A DNA stretch of 64,000 bases. It comes from Rubidibacter lacunae KORDI 51-2. GTDB taxonomy: Bacteria > Cyanobacteriota > Cyanobacteriia > Cyanobacteriales > Rubidibacteraceae. Below, one piece after another: positions 29,512 to 38,688 of this stretch. Every line of letters starts with the position of its first letter. Within the stretch, counting starts at the first letter, position 1. Where the stretch lies: the NCBI RefSeq assembly GCF_000473895.1, contig NZ_ASSJ01000076.1:1-64000 (forward strand), written 5' to 3'. The translations under genes were made by a program, and so were the position numbers. The notes below the pieces were generated by a model. That model did no database searches. It had not been told where the DNA came from and saw nothing but the letters and a program-made list of their open reading frames with translations.

Positions 29512-30285
29512 CTATAACAAGCCCCAACGCCGGGTTGTGTCGCGCAACCACTCTGAGCTCTGCCACCGAGCGATTGCTTGGTTGACGGACTGATGCAGTC
29601 GCGCGTGCTGTAAGCCTTTTGGCATCGCCACGCACAAGGCAGCTACGGACAGCTGTGCATCAAGGCGGCGATATTCTGGATGTTCCTGCACCCACCCCGT
29701 TAGGATGCTGCGATCGCCTGCAAAGGCATCCGCAGCTTCACTTTCGAGCAAGTCAAAGGCAGCTTGGTAAGAAGATACGCCTACCAGGTCTGCATTCGGG
29801 AAGCGGTAACGGACGATCGCGATCGTGTCGGAGTTCTCGAGGACGGCGATACGTGCACGGCGCAGGTCGGAAACAGCAGCGATCTCGGTGTTGCGAGTGA
29901 CGAAGTCGGTGCCGTCGAGATAGTAATAGTTGCTGAAGGCTACGAGGCGCGATCGCGGGGGGGTGGCACTCAGTCGGGCGATCGCCACGTCAGCGTCACC
30001 CTCGAGGACAGCGCCCAGGCGCTCGCGATTGCTGACATTCAAGAATTCAACCGCTTGGCGGTCTCCAATTAGGGTTTCGGCGAGGTGCCGTGCCACGTCA
30101 ATTTCTAAACCCCGTAGCTCCCCACCCTCGTCACGAAAAGCCAACGGGCGGGCATCATCGTTGATAGCAACGATGAGCCGGCCGCGCGCGCGTATCTCTT
30201 CGAGGTCGGCCGCAATTGCCGCGCTTGATGCAATGAAAGTGGTGGAGAGCGCGGCGATGCTGGTGCGCAGTAGGCGATGCATCAT
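29512..30285 (-). CDS. Periplasmic solute-binding protein (SBP family 3)
   Basis: An amino-acid-type substrate-binding protein of about 257 residues. I place the start at the ATG at 30285 because MMHRLLRTSIAALSTTFI begins a signal peptide ending in SSAAIAA. The mature part opens LEEIRARGRLIVAINDDARP then has GLEIDVARHLAE, SNRERLGAVLEGDADVAIA, VAFSNYYYLDGTDFV and a DAFAGDRSIL hinge region. No permease or ATPase is adjacent, so it is an orphan component or a stand-alone sensor-type binding protein. It follows the rplT terminator. Confidence 0.88.
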   Translation of the reverse strand: MMHRLLRTSIAALSTTFIASSAAIAADLEEIRARGRLIVAINDDARPLAFRDEGGELRGLEIDVARHLAETLIGDRQAVEFLNVSNRERLGAVLEGDADVAIARLSATPPRSRLVAFSNYYYLDGTDFVTRNTEIAAVSDLRRARIAVLENSDTIAIVRYRFPNADLVGVSSYQAAFDLLESEAADAFAGDRSILTGWVQEHPEYRRLDAQLSVAALCVAMPKGLQHARLHQSVNQAIARWQSSEWLRDTTRRWGLL

Positions 30286-30314
30286 AACGGGAGCCACAAC
30301 GACGAGAGAACGCT

Positions 30315-30356
30315 TTAAAACCCGGCTCCAAGAGGAACCGAGTTCTGCCGGGTTCG
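30315..30356 (-). terminator. Rho-independent terminator of rpmI-rplT
   Basis: On the minus strand AACCCGGC (30347-30354) pairs with GCCGGGTT (30319-30326), and the second arm runs into TTTTAAAG. It lies 17 bp past the rplT stop codon and ahead of the solute-binding protein gene, separating the two transcripts. Confidence 0.75.
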
Positions 30357-30370
30357 GACTGATAATATCC

Positions 30371-30730
30371 CTAGCCGTCGGACTTGGTAGCAGCGGTTTC
30401 GACCACTTTGGCAAATGCAGCCGGGTCGAGGACGGCTAGCTCGGCAAGCATCTTGCGGTTGAGTCCGATCTCGGCTTGCTTCAACGCTCCGATTAGGCGG
30501 CTGTAGCTCATGCCGTTCAAGCGAGCGGCAGCGTTGATGCGCGCGATCCACAAGCGTCGAAAGTCGCGCTTGCGGCGCCGACGATCGCGGTAGGCGTTGC
30601 GCAACGCCTTCATTACTTGCTGGTTGGCGGTGCGGAATAGTTTGGAGTGAGAGCCCCGGAATCCTTTCGCTAACTTGAGGATCTTCTTGTGGCGTTTCTG
30701 CCGGACGTTCCCCCGTTTGACCCTGCTCAT
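30371..30730 (-). CDS. rplT: 50S ribosomal protein L20
   Basis: A 119-residue L20, needed for early assembly of the 50S subunit and often an autoregulator of its own operon. The sequence [55 protein letters not shown] and NGMSYSRLI is diagnostic. It lies 106 bp after rpmI and ends with a strong terminator. Confidence 0.97.
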   Translation of the reverse strand: MSRVKRGNVRQKRHKKILKLAKGFRGSHSKLFRTANQQVMKALRNAYRDRRRRKRDFRRLWIARINAAARLNGMSYSRLIGALKQAEIGLNRKMLAELAVLDPAAFAKVVETAATKSDG

Positions 30731-30836
30731 CGCTTTACGTTCCTTTCAAACCGTGCGAGTTAAATCCTTGTCATGTCGGTATGGACGTCTGCAGAGCTGC
30801 GATGCACGCTCCAGCCGCTCACGCCCTACCGAGAGA

Positions 30837-31037
30837 TTACTTCATGTACGGCAGCATCTTGCTGATATTGTTGCCATCGCTGTCATCAGCCAATGTCAGT
30901 TGTGACAGGCGACGCTTGCGATGAGAACTCTTGTGCTGCAGGAGGTGATTCTTGTTTGCCTTACGGCGACGGATCTTCCCACTGCCCGTGGTGCGGAAGC
31001 GCTTGGCTGCCGCACGGCAGGTCTTCATCTTTGGCAT
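30837..31037 (-). CDS. rpmI: 50S ribosomal protein L35
   Basis: L35 of 66 residues from the ATG at 31037 ([20 protein letters not shown]); a longer in-frame start would add 11 non-family residues. The basic [20 protein letters not shown] then RKRRL is typical. infC, which often precedes rpmI in other bacteria, is not here. Confidence 0.95.
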   Translation of the reverse strand: MPKMKTCRAAAKRFRTTGSGKIRRRKANKNHLLQHKSSHRKRRLSQLTLADDSDGNNISKMLPYMK

Positions 31038-31158
31038 TCCGACCGAGCCCAATTCGACACGAAATACCAATCTACCTTAACTGAATCGCGAAATGCAACG
31101 ATCGCGTTAAATGTTTGCAACCGAATTGCCCGCTGCCGCATCTGACGCGCTGGCCGAC

Positions 31159-31365
31159 TCAATCGAGTGTGACGGGGAACGCGCGATCGCCGATGGTGAC
31201 GACATCGCCACTGTGGAGCTTGCGTCCGCGACGGGTTTCGACTTCGCCGTTGACGCTGACGAGTCCATCTTGGATCGGAATTTTTGCCTGCCCGCCAGTC
31301 CCTGCAGCACCGACGAGTTTGAGGAATTGGTCGAGTTTGATGGCGCGTTCGGGCATGACGTTCAT
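31159..31365 (-). CDS. S4-domain RNA-binding protein (YbcJ/YaaA type)
   Basis: A small S4 RNA-binding protein of about 68 residues starting at ATG 31365 or 9 bp later. It has IKLDQFLKLVGAAGTGGQAK, then DGLVSVNGEVETRRGRKL and GDVVTIGD, the S4 core of the YbcJ group that binds structured RNA. It lies upstream of rpmI on the same strand with about 120 bp between, so it may share regulation with the ribosomal genes. Confidence 0.88.
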   Translation of the reverse strand: MNVMPERAIKLDQFLKLVGAAGTGGQAKIPIQDGLVSVNGEVETRRGRKLHSGDVVTIGDRAFPVTLD

Positions 31366-31639
31366 GTTGCTAGCGGACAACGCGAAGGAACTACAACTAT
31401 TGTCGCAACACAACCGCGCTTGCCTGGAAGGTCGTGCATGCAGCTCATAAAAAGGTACTACCGAATACCGCCAAGATGCACGGCAATAGAGGACTCCAGT
31501 CTCTCACCCTCGCCGATCGCGCGCCAAGTACTGTGCCCGCACCCAAGTGACTGACACAGTGCTTGCAACTCAAACTCATAACGACTACGCTTAAGGAGGT
31601 GCCGATCGCAATTGTGTCGATGTGCGTCTAGGAGTAATC

Positions 31640-31903
31640 ATGAGAGCAATCCGCGAAATTCCCCTCAACCTCATTCACCGCCCGCTCCCGCGCCAGAACG
31701 ATCCCGAGAAAGTTCGCGTGCTGATGGAGTCGATCGCGCAGGAGGGGTTGCGCGAGCCGATCGACGTCCTGGAAGTTGAAGGTCGGTACTACGGCTTCTC
31801 CGGTTGCCACCGCTACGAAGCGCACCAGCGCCTCGGCAAAGAAACGATCGAATGTCGCGTGCGGCGCGCGCCCAAATCCGTTCTTCAGCACCACTTGGCA
31901 TAA
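31640..31903 (+). CDS. srxA: Sulfiredoxin
   Basis: An 87-residue ATP-dependent sulfiredoxin that repairs over-oxidised (sulfinic) 2-Cys peroxiredoxins. The start ATG at 31640 has GGAG 6 bp upstream and begins MRAIREIPLNLIHRPLPRQN. The catalytic signature FSGCHRYEAHQRLG contains the active-site Cys, and DPEKVRVLMESI is also typical. The S4 gene is divergent. Confidence 0.93.
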   Translation: MRAIREIPLNLIHRPLPRQNDPEKVRVLMESIAQEGLREPIDVLEVEGRYYGFSGCHRYEAHQRLGKETIECRVRRAPKSVLQHHLA

Positions 31904-32087
31904 ACGCGATCGCTGAGCTGACTCGGTACGGATTGCCTTTGCGCCGATGCTGAAGAGGAGACGTCTGCGCCAATTGACGTCAGCGCTAATTCGCTAATTA
32001 TTGTGATAAGTGCACCGATGCGCTAGTACTAACGTTGTTGTGCAGATAGCTTCCCGAGCTCTCCTAAAATGTATGAGTCAGTAATGT

Positions 32088-32783
32088 ATGAGTCAGCCCG
32101 AAACGATTACCTATAACTCAATCGACCGCACTCAATTGCTGCGCGATCGCGCGCGACAGGTGGGCTTGCTCAGTTTGCGGCAAATTTGCCAGCAGGCTGG
32201 GGTCTCCGAGCGGCAGTTGCGCTACCTCCGGCGCGGGCAATGCGATCGCCTGCGGGTCGAGACACTGCAGCGGCTGGCCCGGGTCCTGGAGATACCAACT
32301 ACCGATTTGCTCGCCGAATTCGCCTCTGGTCGCGAATCGGCGTCGGAACCAGCAGTGCTGCAGGAACCGGATCGGGTCTCGAGACCGGAGCCAAATGTTG
32401 CCGATATGCAACGCGAATGCCAAATCCTGCAGCAGCAATTGCTCCGGCAGCACGCAGAACTACAGAAAAACTTCCAGCGCACTAGTTTGCATCTCCTCGA
32501 ACCCTGGCTGCGCCAGTGGCCGAGTGCGATCGCGGGCGTGCAGCGCAATCCCGAATTACCTGCCGCGCGCCTGCTGCCGCTGACCGCACCGATCGACAAT
32601 TTGCTTCGGAGCTGGGAGGTGGAGTCAATTGCTGCTGTTGGTAGCGAATTGCCTTACGACCCGCAATGGCACCAGCTGCTTGAAGGTACTGCCGCACCTG
32701 GCGATCGCGTTCGGGTCCGCTATGCCGGTTATCGCTGGGGCGACAAGTTACTGTTTCGCGCGCAGGTCGGTCCGGTTGATTAA
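32088..32783 (+). CDS. HTH-domain protein with GrpE-like C-terminus
   Basis: A 231-residue two-part protein. Residues 25-80 form an XRE/HTH-26-like helix-turn-helix (LSLRQICQQAGVSERQLRYL, LRVETLQRLARVLEIPTTDL). A coiled coil follows (about 105-135, MQRECQILQQQLLRQHAELQ). The C-terminal ~70 residues look like the GrpE beta domain: DNLLRSWEVESIAAVGSELP, YDPQWHQLLEGTA and YAGYRWGDKLLFRAQV. GrpE is the DnaK nucleotide exchange factor. The join suggests DNA binding under chaperone control, but the C-terminus may simply be a reused fold. Similar architectures occur in cyanobacteria as uncharacterised proteins. The neighbour is sulfiredoxin. Confidence 0.8.
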   Translation: MSQPETITYNSIDRTQLLRDRARQVGLLSLRQICQQAGVSERQLRYLRRGQCDRLRVETLQRLARVLEIPTTDLLAEFASGRESASEPAVLQEPDRVSRPEPNVADMQRECQILQQQLLRQHAELQKNFQRTSLHLLEPWLRQWPSAIAGVQRNPELPAARLLPLTAPIDNLLRSWEVESIAAVGSELPYDPQWHQLLEGTAAPGDRVRVRYAGYRWGDKLLFRAQVGPVD

Positions 32784-32960
32784 AAGGCAGGCGATTGGAT
32801 GGGATCGCACCAGCGGCGATCGCGGAACGAAAGCGCCGGATTGCTTCGCGTATCGTTGCCTACCAAGCCCCGGAAGTCTCGCTCTCTAGAGTCTCGCTCT
32901 CAGATAGACTTTTGCCCTGAAAGCTTCAGCCACTGATCCGTAAAATTCTCGTTAAGAGAG

Positions 32961-33146
32961 ATGGCGATCGTTCCGCGAGTGGGCAACTATGCCGATATCG
33001 AATTCGACAACTTCAACCTTGGCGATCTCGATCGGCTCGATTACATCAAGTTTTGCTATGGTTACTGGCTCTACGTTCTAATCTTGGCTTGCGTTCTGCA
33101 TGCAGACCTCGAGCCGCCGCCTGTTTCAGGCTGGCAACCAAATTGA
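32961..33146 (+). CDS. Possible small protein upstream of cobB
   Basis: A 61-codon frame beginning ATG after an AAGAGAG-like ribosome site. The first 45 residues (VGNYADIEFDNFNLGDLDRL, then DYIKFCYGYWLYVLILACVL) have protein-like composition and a short hydrophobic stretch. I recognise no family. The 478 bp between 32784 and 33261 otherwise contains only the likely cobB promoter; no cobalamin riboswitch core was seen. Confidence 0.3.
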   Translation: MAIVPRVGNYADIEFDNFNLGDLDRLDYIKFCYGYWLYVLILACVLHADLEPPPVSGWQPN

Positions 33147-33261
33147 CCCGCCTGCTCGCCTGGGACAAAACCTACCGGGTGACTTTATTAACCCGTTAAT
33201 AGGCAACCGTTCGGACAGCATCGAACATGCGATCGCACGCCCGAAGCGTCGTGAGGGACTT

Positions 33262-34608
33262 ATGACAGTGGTAATCGGTGCCGATCGCAGCGGTGCGGGC
33301 AAAACAACGGTAACACTGGCGCTGCTTGCCTACTTGGCACAATACGGGTCCGTGCAAGCGTTCAAAGTCGGTCCGGACTACATCGACCCGATGTTCCACG
33401 CGGCAATGACGGCACGTCCCTGTCGCAATCTCGACCCGGTGCTGACAAGCGCGACCTACGTGCAGCAGTGCTTCGCGCGCCACTGCTGGGGAGCGCGCTG
33501 GGCGCTGGTTGAAGGCGTGATGGGCTTGTTCGATGGTGTCCCAATCGCAGACGTCCCCGACTTTGCGTCCACTGCCCACGTTGCCCGCTTGCTCGAGCTG
33601 CCGGTTCTGCTGGTACTCGACTGCCAGCGCCTATCCGGTTCGATTGCGGCGATTGTCAGCGGTTTCTGCAGCTTCGACCCACGCGTGCGCGTGGCTGGCG
33701 TTGTCTTGAATCGCGTTGGCAGCGATCGCCACCTCGAGTTATTGAGCATGGCGCTAGAACCTTTGCAGGTCCCAATCTTGGGTGTCCTGCGCCGCGACGA
33801 CCGCATCGCGATTCCCGATCGGCACCTCGGGTTGGTCCCGACCGACGAGTTAGCCCACCTAGCCGAGTTGCGCGATTGCCTGAGCGACCTAGCAGCAACC
33901 CGGTTCGACTGGGAGCAATTGCTGCCGCTACTAGCCGCTCCCCAACGATCGCATGCCGCCACGACAGCGAGCGTTCGCTTCCCCGCCCGCGTCGGCATCG
34001 CCCGCGATCGCGCCTTCAATTTTTACTACCCCGACAACCTGGATCTCCTTGCCGCTTTGGGTGCCGAACTTGTCGAGTGGAGTCCGCTCTCGGCAGACAC
34101 ACTGCCGGATGTGCAAGGGCTATATCTCGGCGGTGGGTTTCCGGAGGTGTTTGCGGCCGAACTTGCCGCCAATCGGTCGCTGAGGGATTGCTTGCGCGCG
34201 GCGATCGTGTCGAACATGCCCGTTTACGCCGAGTGCGGTGGTTTGATGTTTCTGTGTCGGCAACTCGTCGATTTCTCCGGTCGGGTTTGGGAGATGGTAG
34301 GTGCGTTACCGGCAACAGCAACGATGGGCGCGCGCCTCACCCTTGGCTACCGGCAGGCGATCGCCCTGCGCGACAGTCCACTCTTCCGCTGTGGTGAAGT
34401 AGCCTGGGGACACGAGTTTCACCGCTCGACGCTCGGTCCTGCCCCCGATCGACCGCTTTTCCGGACGCAGGGACTGGCTGCGTCCACTCTGATAATGGAA
34501 GGTTGGCAAACCGCACAGCTGCACGCATCCTACATCCATCTCCACTGGGGCACGCGTTCCGAACTGCCCGCTCGCTTCCTGGAGCGCTGCCAACATTGGG
34601 GCGAGTAA
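33262..34608 (+). CDS. cobB: Cobyrinate a,c-diamide synthase
   Basis: A CobB/CbiA-type enzyme of about 448 residues from ATG 33262. It amidates the a and c side chains of cobyrinate using ATP and glutamine during cobalamin (or pseudocobalamin) synthesis. The P-loop is VIGADRSGAGKTTVTLALL. FKVGPDYIDPMFH and VEGVMGLFDG are family signatures. The glutamine amidotransferase domain has its nucleophile Cys in YAECGGLMFL and a His in ASYIHLHWG. An upstream in-frame ATG (33100) gives a leader without similarity. No other cob genes are near. Confidence 0.94.
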   Translation: MTVVIGADRSGAGKTTVTLALLAYLAQYGSVQAFKVGPDYIDPMFHAAMTARPCRNLDPVLTSATYVQQCFARHCWGARWALVEGVMGLFDGVPIADVPDFASTAHVARLLELPVLLVLDCQRLSGSIAAIVSGFCSFDPRVRVAGVVLNRVGSDRHLELLSMALEPLQVPILGVLRRDDRIAIPDRHLGLVPTDELAHLAELRDCLSDLAATRFDWEQLLPLLAAPQRSHAATTASVRFPARVGIARDRAFNFYYPDNLDLLAALGAELVEWSPLSADTLPDVQGLYLGGGFPEVFAAELAANRSLRDCLRAAIVSNMPVYAECGGLMFLCRQLVDFSGRVWEMVGALPATATMGARLTLGYRQAIALRDSPLFRCGEVAWGHEFHRSTLGPAPDRPLFRTQGLAASTLIMEGWQTAQLHASYIHLHWGTRSELPARFLERCQHWGE

Positions 34609-35122
34609 ATCCCTTCAAGTTGTTGGGATCGAGCATCGAAGTCCCTGCACATTCGGACGCGATCGCGGCTCACCTCACGGCTGGCATCATCTGGTCGAAC
34701 TGAATTTATAGCGTGAATTACCCTCGTGCACTCCAAGGGCCTGGGTCTACAGGTTGAAGGACGTTCTCATTGCATTCGTAAAATGAACGCTGACAACATG
34801 CTTGGATCCCCTGCCTTTACTCTCCTGGGGGGACTTGGAAACGATCTTGGAGTAGTTTTTGGATTCTGTCTACCTTAACGACGCCGAACGTTGCATGCGT
34901 GACCACAACCGTTCGTAATACCCGAAGCAGTTTATATTGTGGACTCTTCGAAAAATCGCGGGATTCTGGCGTGCCGTCGGCTGAAATGCCCATGCTCTTG
35001 TAGCGATCTTCGGTCTAGAGCGAATTCATCTAGGTGCCCTCTCGTTGAACGGTCCGTTTCCACCGGCGCAACCGGCTACACTGCACTAGATAGACAGAGT
35101 CAGCAAGCTTTTCCAGCATCCT
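34609..35122. other. Intergenic region upstream of hisA
   Basis: About 510 bp with no recognisable gene. It presumably contains the hisA promoter. No clear terminator for cobB. Confidence 0.4.
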
Positions 35123-35896
35123 ATGGACGTAATCCCCGCGATCGACCTCCTCAACGGCCAGTGCGTGCGTCTTTACCAAGGCGACTACGAACGATCGCAA
35201 GTGTTCGGCGACGATCCGGTTGCTGTCGCGCGTCGCTGGGAGACGACTGGGGCAGCATCGCTGCACGTTGTCGACCTCGATGGTGCTAAGGAAGGCACGC
35301 CGATCAACCACGACGCGATCGCGGCGATCGTCCGCGCGATCGAGATTCCCGTCCAAGTTGGGGGCGGCTTGCGCGATCGCGATCGCGTTAAGCAACTATT
35401 CGACCTCGGCGTTTCGCGGGCGATCGTTGGCACGATCGCTGTCGAGCAACCGGAACTCGTCGCGCATTTATGCGAAGAATACCCCGAGCAAATTATTGTA
35501 GGCATCGATGCGCGGCAGGGCCGCGTGGCAACGCGAGGCTGGCTGGAGACGTCCGAACTCGCCGCAACCGACCTCGCCCGGCAAGCAGCCGATTGGGGAG
35601 CAGCAGCGGTCGTCTACACCGACATCCACCGCGACGGGACTCTGTCCGGCCCGAATCTCGACGCGCTGCGCGCGCTGGCTAGTGCGATCGACGTGCCGGC
35701 GATCGCGTCGGGCGGCATCGGTTCGGTCTCCAATTTGCTGAGTTTGCTGGCACTGGAACCGATCGGAGTCTGCGGCGCGATCGTCGGTCGCGCCCTCTAC
35801 ACCGGCGACATCGACCTTGCTGAAGCCTTACGTGCCGTCGGTCCCAACCGCTGGCAGGACGTTCCACCAGACATCGGATCGTCTACCTTTGCGTAA
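35123..35896 (+). CDS. hisA: HisA, ProFAR isomerase
   Basis: A 257-residue (beta-alpha)8 barrel that isomerises ProFAR to PRFAR, step 4 of histidine synthesis. The catalytic Asp of the first strand is in [20 protein letters not shown] and the second in [14 protein letters not shown]. Phosphate-binding glycines are in [11 protein letters not shown] and IASGGIGSV. Length matches the family. Very dense in HIP1 sites. Confidence 0.96.
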   Translation: MDVIPAIDLLNGQCVRLYQGDYERSQVFGDDPVAVARRWETTGAASLHVVDLDGAKEGTPINHDAIAAIVRAIEIPVQVGGGLRDRDRVKQLFDLGVSRAIVGTIAVEQPELVAHLCEEYPEQIIVGIDARQGRVATRGWLETSELAATDLARQAADWGAAAVVYTDIHRDGTLSGPNLDALRALASAIDVPAIASGGIGSVSNLLSLLALEPIGVCGAIVGRALYTGDIDLAEALRAVGPNRWQDVPPDIGSSTFA

Positions 35897-36116
35897 GTTT
35901 GGCTTTCGGGCGCGATCGCAACCGAACCTCGCATCAATATGGGTTCAGACACTGCCGTCGCGATGCGCATCGATCGATTCACTCACGACATTAAGTCGAC
36001 ATTGCAGCACGGGCAATTCAGCCGCCGCTACGCCACAATCCAGCAATTTTTCGAGGTGCCCAGCCGGCGCGCTGAGTTCAGATCGCTTGAATCGGTCGAG
36101 CCTGAAATAGCTGCAA

Positions 36117-36854
36117 TTAAGCTGTTGGTTCTGCTGGAGACGAGCGGACACTGGCTGCTTGGGGGTGGCGTTCGGGCTCGGGCAATGCCGGTCGCAGGCA
36201 CAAATACATCAACGGACCTACTATCGGTAGCAAGCTCACCGCCCAAAACACTCGCGAGGACCGCAGACCTCGCCGCGCCATGTCGTCACCGAGCAGCGCG
36301 GGGAACGCCAGGCAAAGAACGCAAAAGTCCAGACTCATCACGTGAATAAATCGGCTGCTCTGAAACTGCTCTGCGAAATCCACCCAGTTGCCCTTCAATA
36401 AACCAAATCCCAGTAACAGAAATCCCCCCGTTGCAAACGCAATGCCCGTAAGCCGTGCGTCGAGCAGACGAATGAGAATCCCTTTCTTCCCTGGGAATGT
36501 CGCGTTCGGCGATCGCAATGCCAAGTAGGGCAATAGTGCAAAGGCACCCACTGCCATCGATGCAACCGTGAAGAACCACGCCCAGAGTCTTTGCCCGCGC
36601 CCGTCTGCGAGGGTCAAACAGGCGTATGCGAGCGGCCACATGCCCATCAAGTAAAACAGCGCTGCGACCAGTGGGTTGATGCCCTCAATTTTGAAGACGA
36701 CCAGGTCCCGAATCAACACAAATGTTGCTTTGAAATCGACTGGTGGTGCGAAGCGGAAGGCATAGGTCGCGAAGATTAGCCAGAGGACTATCAAGCCTAG
36801 TCCCCGCCCGATCGCCGATTTGCTGTGCGCTTGCATGCTGTTGGTCATCTTCAC
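36117..36854 (-). CDS. Conserved multi-pass membrane protein
   Basis: A 245-residue integral membrane protein with about six hydrophobic segments (near residues 17-33, 58-80, 88-110, 133-150, 170-188 and 203-220). The motifs EGINPLVAALFYLMGMWPLA, YLALRSPNATFPGKKG and DARLTGIAFATGGFLLLGFG look like a conserved cyanobacterial family also present in plastid-bearing organisms. I cannot assign a function. It lies 81 bp after hrcA on the same strand. Confidence 0.75.
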   Translation of the reverse strand: MKMTNSMQAHSKSAIGRGLGLIVLWLIFATYAFRFAPPVDFKATFVLIRDLVVFKIEGINPLVAALFYLMGMWPLAYACLTLADGRGQRLWAWFFTVASMAVGAFALLPYLALRSPNATFPGKKGILIRLLDARLTGIAFATGGFLLLGFGLLKGNWVDFAEQFQSSRFIHVMSLDFCVLCLAFPALLGDDMARRGLRSSRVFWAVSLLPIVGPLMYLCLRPALPEPERHPQAASVRSSPAEPTA

Positions 36855-36935
36855 CTGCCGAACAATGCTGCAGAGATACTAAGCCTGCGAGGATTGGCAG
36901 CAATCGCGACGCCGACTTGCCTACCAATTTGCCGG

Positions 36936-38036
36936 CTAATCGACGCGCAGCACTTCAGTCAGGTAGTCGGCAGCTGTCTCAACTAGGGCGATCGCATTCT
37001 CATATAGCATCCGCGTCGGACCGATAATGCCAACACTACCCACAGGCGTATCGTTGCAGGAGTAATTGGCGGCAATCAGGGTGCAGGTCTGCATCGGTCC
37101 GAGTGGATTCTCCGACCCGATGCGCACCGTCACGCGTCGGGCAGGAGCGTCCGGACGTGGCACTTCAAACACCAGCGGCCACAACCTGTCTTGCTCCTCT
37201 TCGAGTAGGTGCAATAGCATTTGTACCTGATGCAGCTCGGAGAACTCGGGCTGTCGTAGGACTTCAGCGATGCCGCGGACGACAATTTCTGGGGACGGAA
37301 CGGCAGCTTGTTCTTGCACTAACCCCACGAGGACTTGGCGCAACAGCTCCATTGACGTCTGGAAATCCCGGTCGAGTTCGCCCCAGTCGAGTGTTGCCAA
37401 ATCCGTTAGGGATCGCCCGCGCAACTTGCTGTTGAGATAGTTCGATAACATTTGTAACTCGCCGTCGGCAAGTTCGATCGTTGCGCCTGTCGCCGCGCCT
37501 GTTGCCGGACCATCGACCGGCAGCTGCAGCAGCACCGACCGCGTCTCGTAAGCATCGGTCACGAGAATCAACATGACTCGCTCGGAATCAACACGCACGA
37601 GCTGCAGGTGCCGCAAGCATCGGGTAGGGTATCGCGGGCGGGTAATCAAAGCAACGTAGCCGCTCAGGGTTGACAACAGCTGGGTAGCCCCTTGCAACAG
37701 AGCTTCGATACTGCCGCTCCCGTTTTGAAGGGTCTGTGCCAGCAGCTGCTCGATTTCCGGCCCGAACGCGAGATCGGGTGTCATCAGGCGATCGACGTAA
37801 ATCCGATACCCTGAGTCCGACGGGACGCGCCCGGCGGAGGTATGCGGTTGATAGAGCAGACCGGCTTTTTCCAGCCACCCCATCGCGTTGCGGATCGTTG
37901 CCGAGCTGACTGAGAAGTCGTACTCGCTAGCCAACACCTTGGAGCTGACAGGCTCGGCCGTTGCGACGTAGTGACGGACTGTAGCCGAGAGCACCTGCTG
38001 ATGGCGATCGCTCAACTTGGGAGGTCGGGAGGGCAT
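36936..38036 (-). CDS. hrcA: Heat-inducible transcription repressor HrcA
   Basis: A 366-residue repressor that binds CIRCE operators of groESL and related genes, with activity tuned by GroEL. The N-terminal winged helix is RHQQVLSATVRHYVATAEPV, ATIRNAMGWLEKAGLLYQPH, then TSAGRVPSDSGYRIYVDRLM. The GAF-like core has VLILVTDAYETRSV-like strands and the C-terminus IGPTRMLYENAIALVE. No CIRCE inverted repeat was found in its upstream region, so it may not be autoregulated by that route. Confidence 0.95.
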   Translation of the reverse strand: MPSRPPKLSDRHQQVLSATVRHYVATAEPVSSKVLASEYDFSVSSATIRNAMGWLEKAGLLYQPHTSAGRVPSDSGYRIYVDRLMTPDLAFGPEIEQLLAQTLQNGSGSIEALLQGATQLLSTLSGYVALITRPRYPTRCLRHLQLVRVDSERVMLILVTDAYETRSVLLQLPVDGPATGAATGATIELADGELQMLSNYLNSKLRGRSLTDLATLDWGELDRDFQTSMELLRQVLVGLVQEQAAVPSPEIVVRGIAEVLRQPEFSELHQVQMLLHLLEEEQDRLWPLVFEVPRPDAPARRVTVRIGSENPLGPMQTCTLIAANYSCNDTPVGSVGIIGPTRMLYENAIALVETAADYLTEVLRVD

Positions 38037-38180
38037 GGCGGCACGTTGGGGACAACAAACGGCTTGAATGCAGAATGTTAACTAATCATAAAGGTGCGAG
38101 CGAGCGTTTGTAGTTGTCAGCGATCGCGTGATGCAACCGCATCAGCCCCAATGTCCAGCCCATCTCTGTCTCCCCCGGGC

Positions 38181-38534
38181 TTAGTAGCGTGGGACATTAG
38201 CATCGACGCGCGCGGAGTAAGCATCGATACCGCCGATTATGTTCTTAACATTCGCAAACCCCTGTAACCTTAGCCACTGACACATCTGGGCAGAGCGAAT
38301 GCCGTGATGGCACAAAACTAAGGTCGGCCGATCTGGATCGAGGTACTGACCGATCCGACCGGACCACTGCTCGTACTGGCTGAGTGGCAGATGGGTAAAA
38401 CCGGGAATGGCGGCCAATTCAACTTCGTGTGGCTCGCGCACGTCCACTAGCTGAACCGACTCCGAATCACAAGCCGTGGTAGCAAGCAGCTCGGCAAAAT
38501 CTTCTACGGCGATCGCTGTGGCACCAGCTGACAT
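38181..38534 (-). CDS. Rhodanese-domain protein
   Basis: A single-domain rhodanese of 117 residues from ATG 38534 (MSAGATAIAVEDFAELL), which moves sulfane sulfur or acts as a persulfide carrier. VQLVDVREPHEVELAAIPG and the active-site loop with Cys in LVLCHHGIRSAQM are diagnostic, and GGIDAYSARVD closes the domain. It sits between the alpha/beta hydrolase and hrcA, all on the minus strand. Confidence 0.9.
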   Translation of the reverse strand: MSAGATAIAVEDFAELLATTACDSESVQLVDVREPHEVELAAIPGFTHLPLSQYEQWSGRIGQYLDPDRPTLVLCHHGIRSAQMCQWLRLQGFANVKNIIGGIDAYSARVDANVPRY

Positions 38535-38688
38535 AGCAGTCAAACCCTCCAAAAAAGTCCTCTCAATTGCTTTGGAATATCTTAATGGTCGGTCTTCGCG
38601 CGCGGAGCAAAACGCGATCGCCTCAGGTGTGGTTATGGTGACGCCGGCCGACAATGCCAACCCACCTGCGAATGATTTCTACACCCCG

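Noticed and set aside
32784-33261. Possible cobalamin riboswitch upstream of cobB (GCCACTG at about 32929)
   Set aside because: The remaining conserved boxes, including the B12 box, are absent.
35939-36349. 136-codon plus-strand frame after hisA
   Set aside because: More than half lies antisense to the conserved membrane protein gene and no family resemblance was seen.
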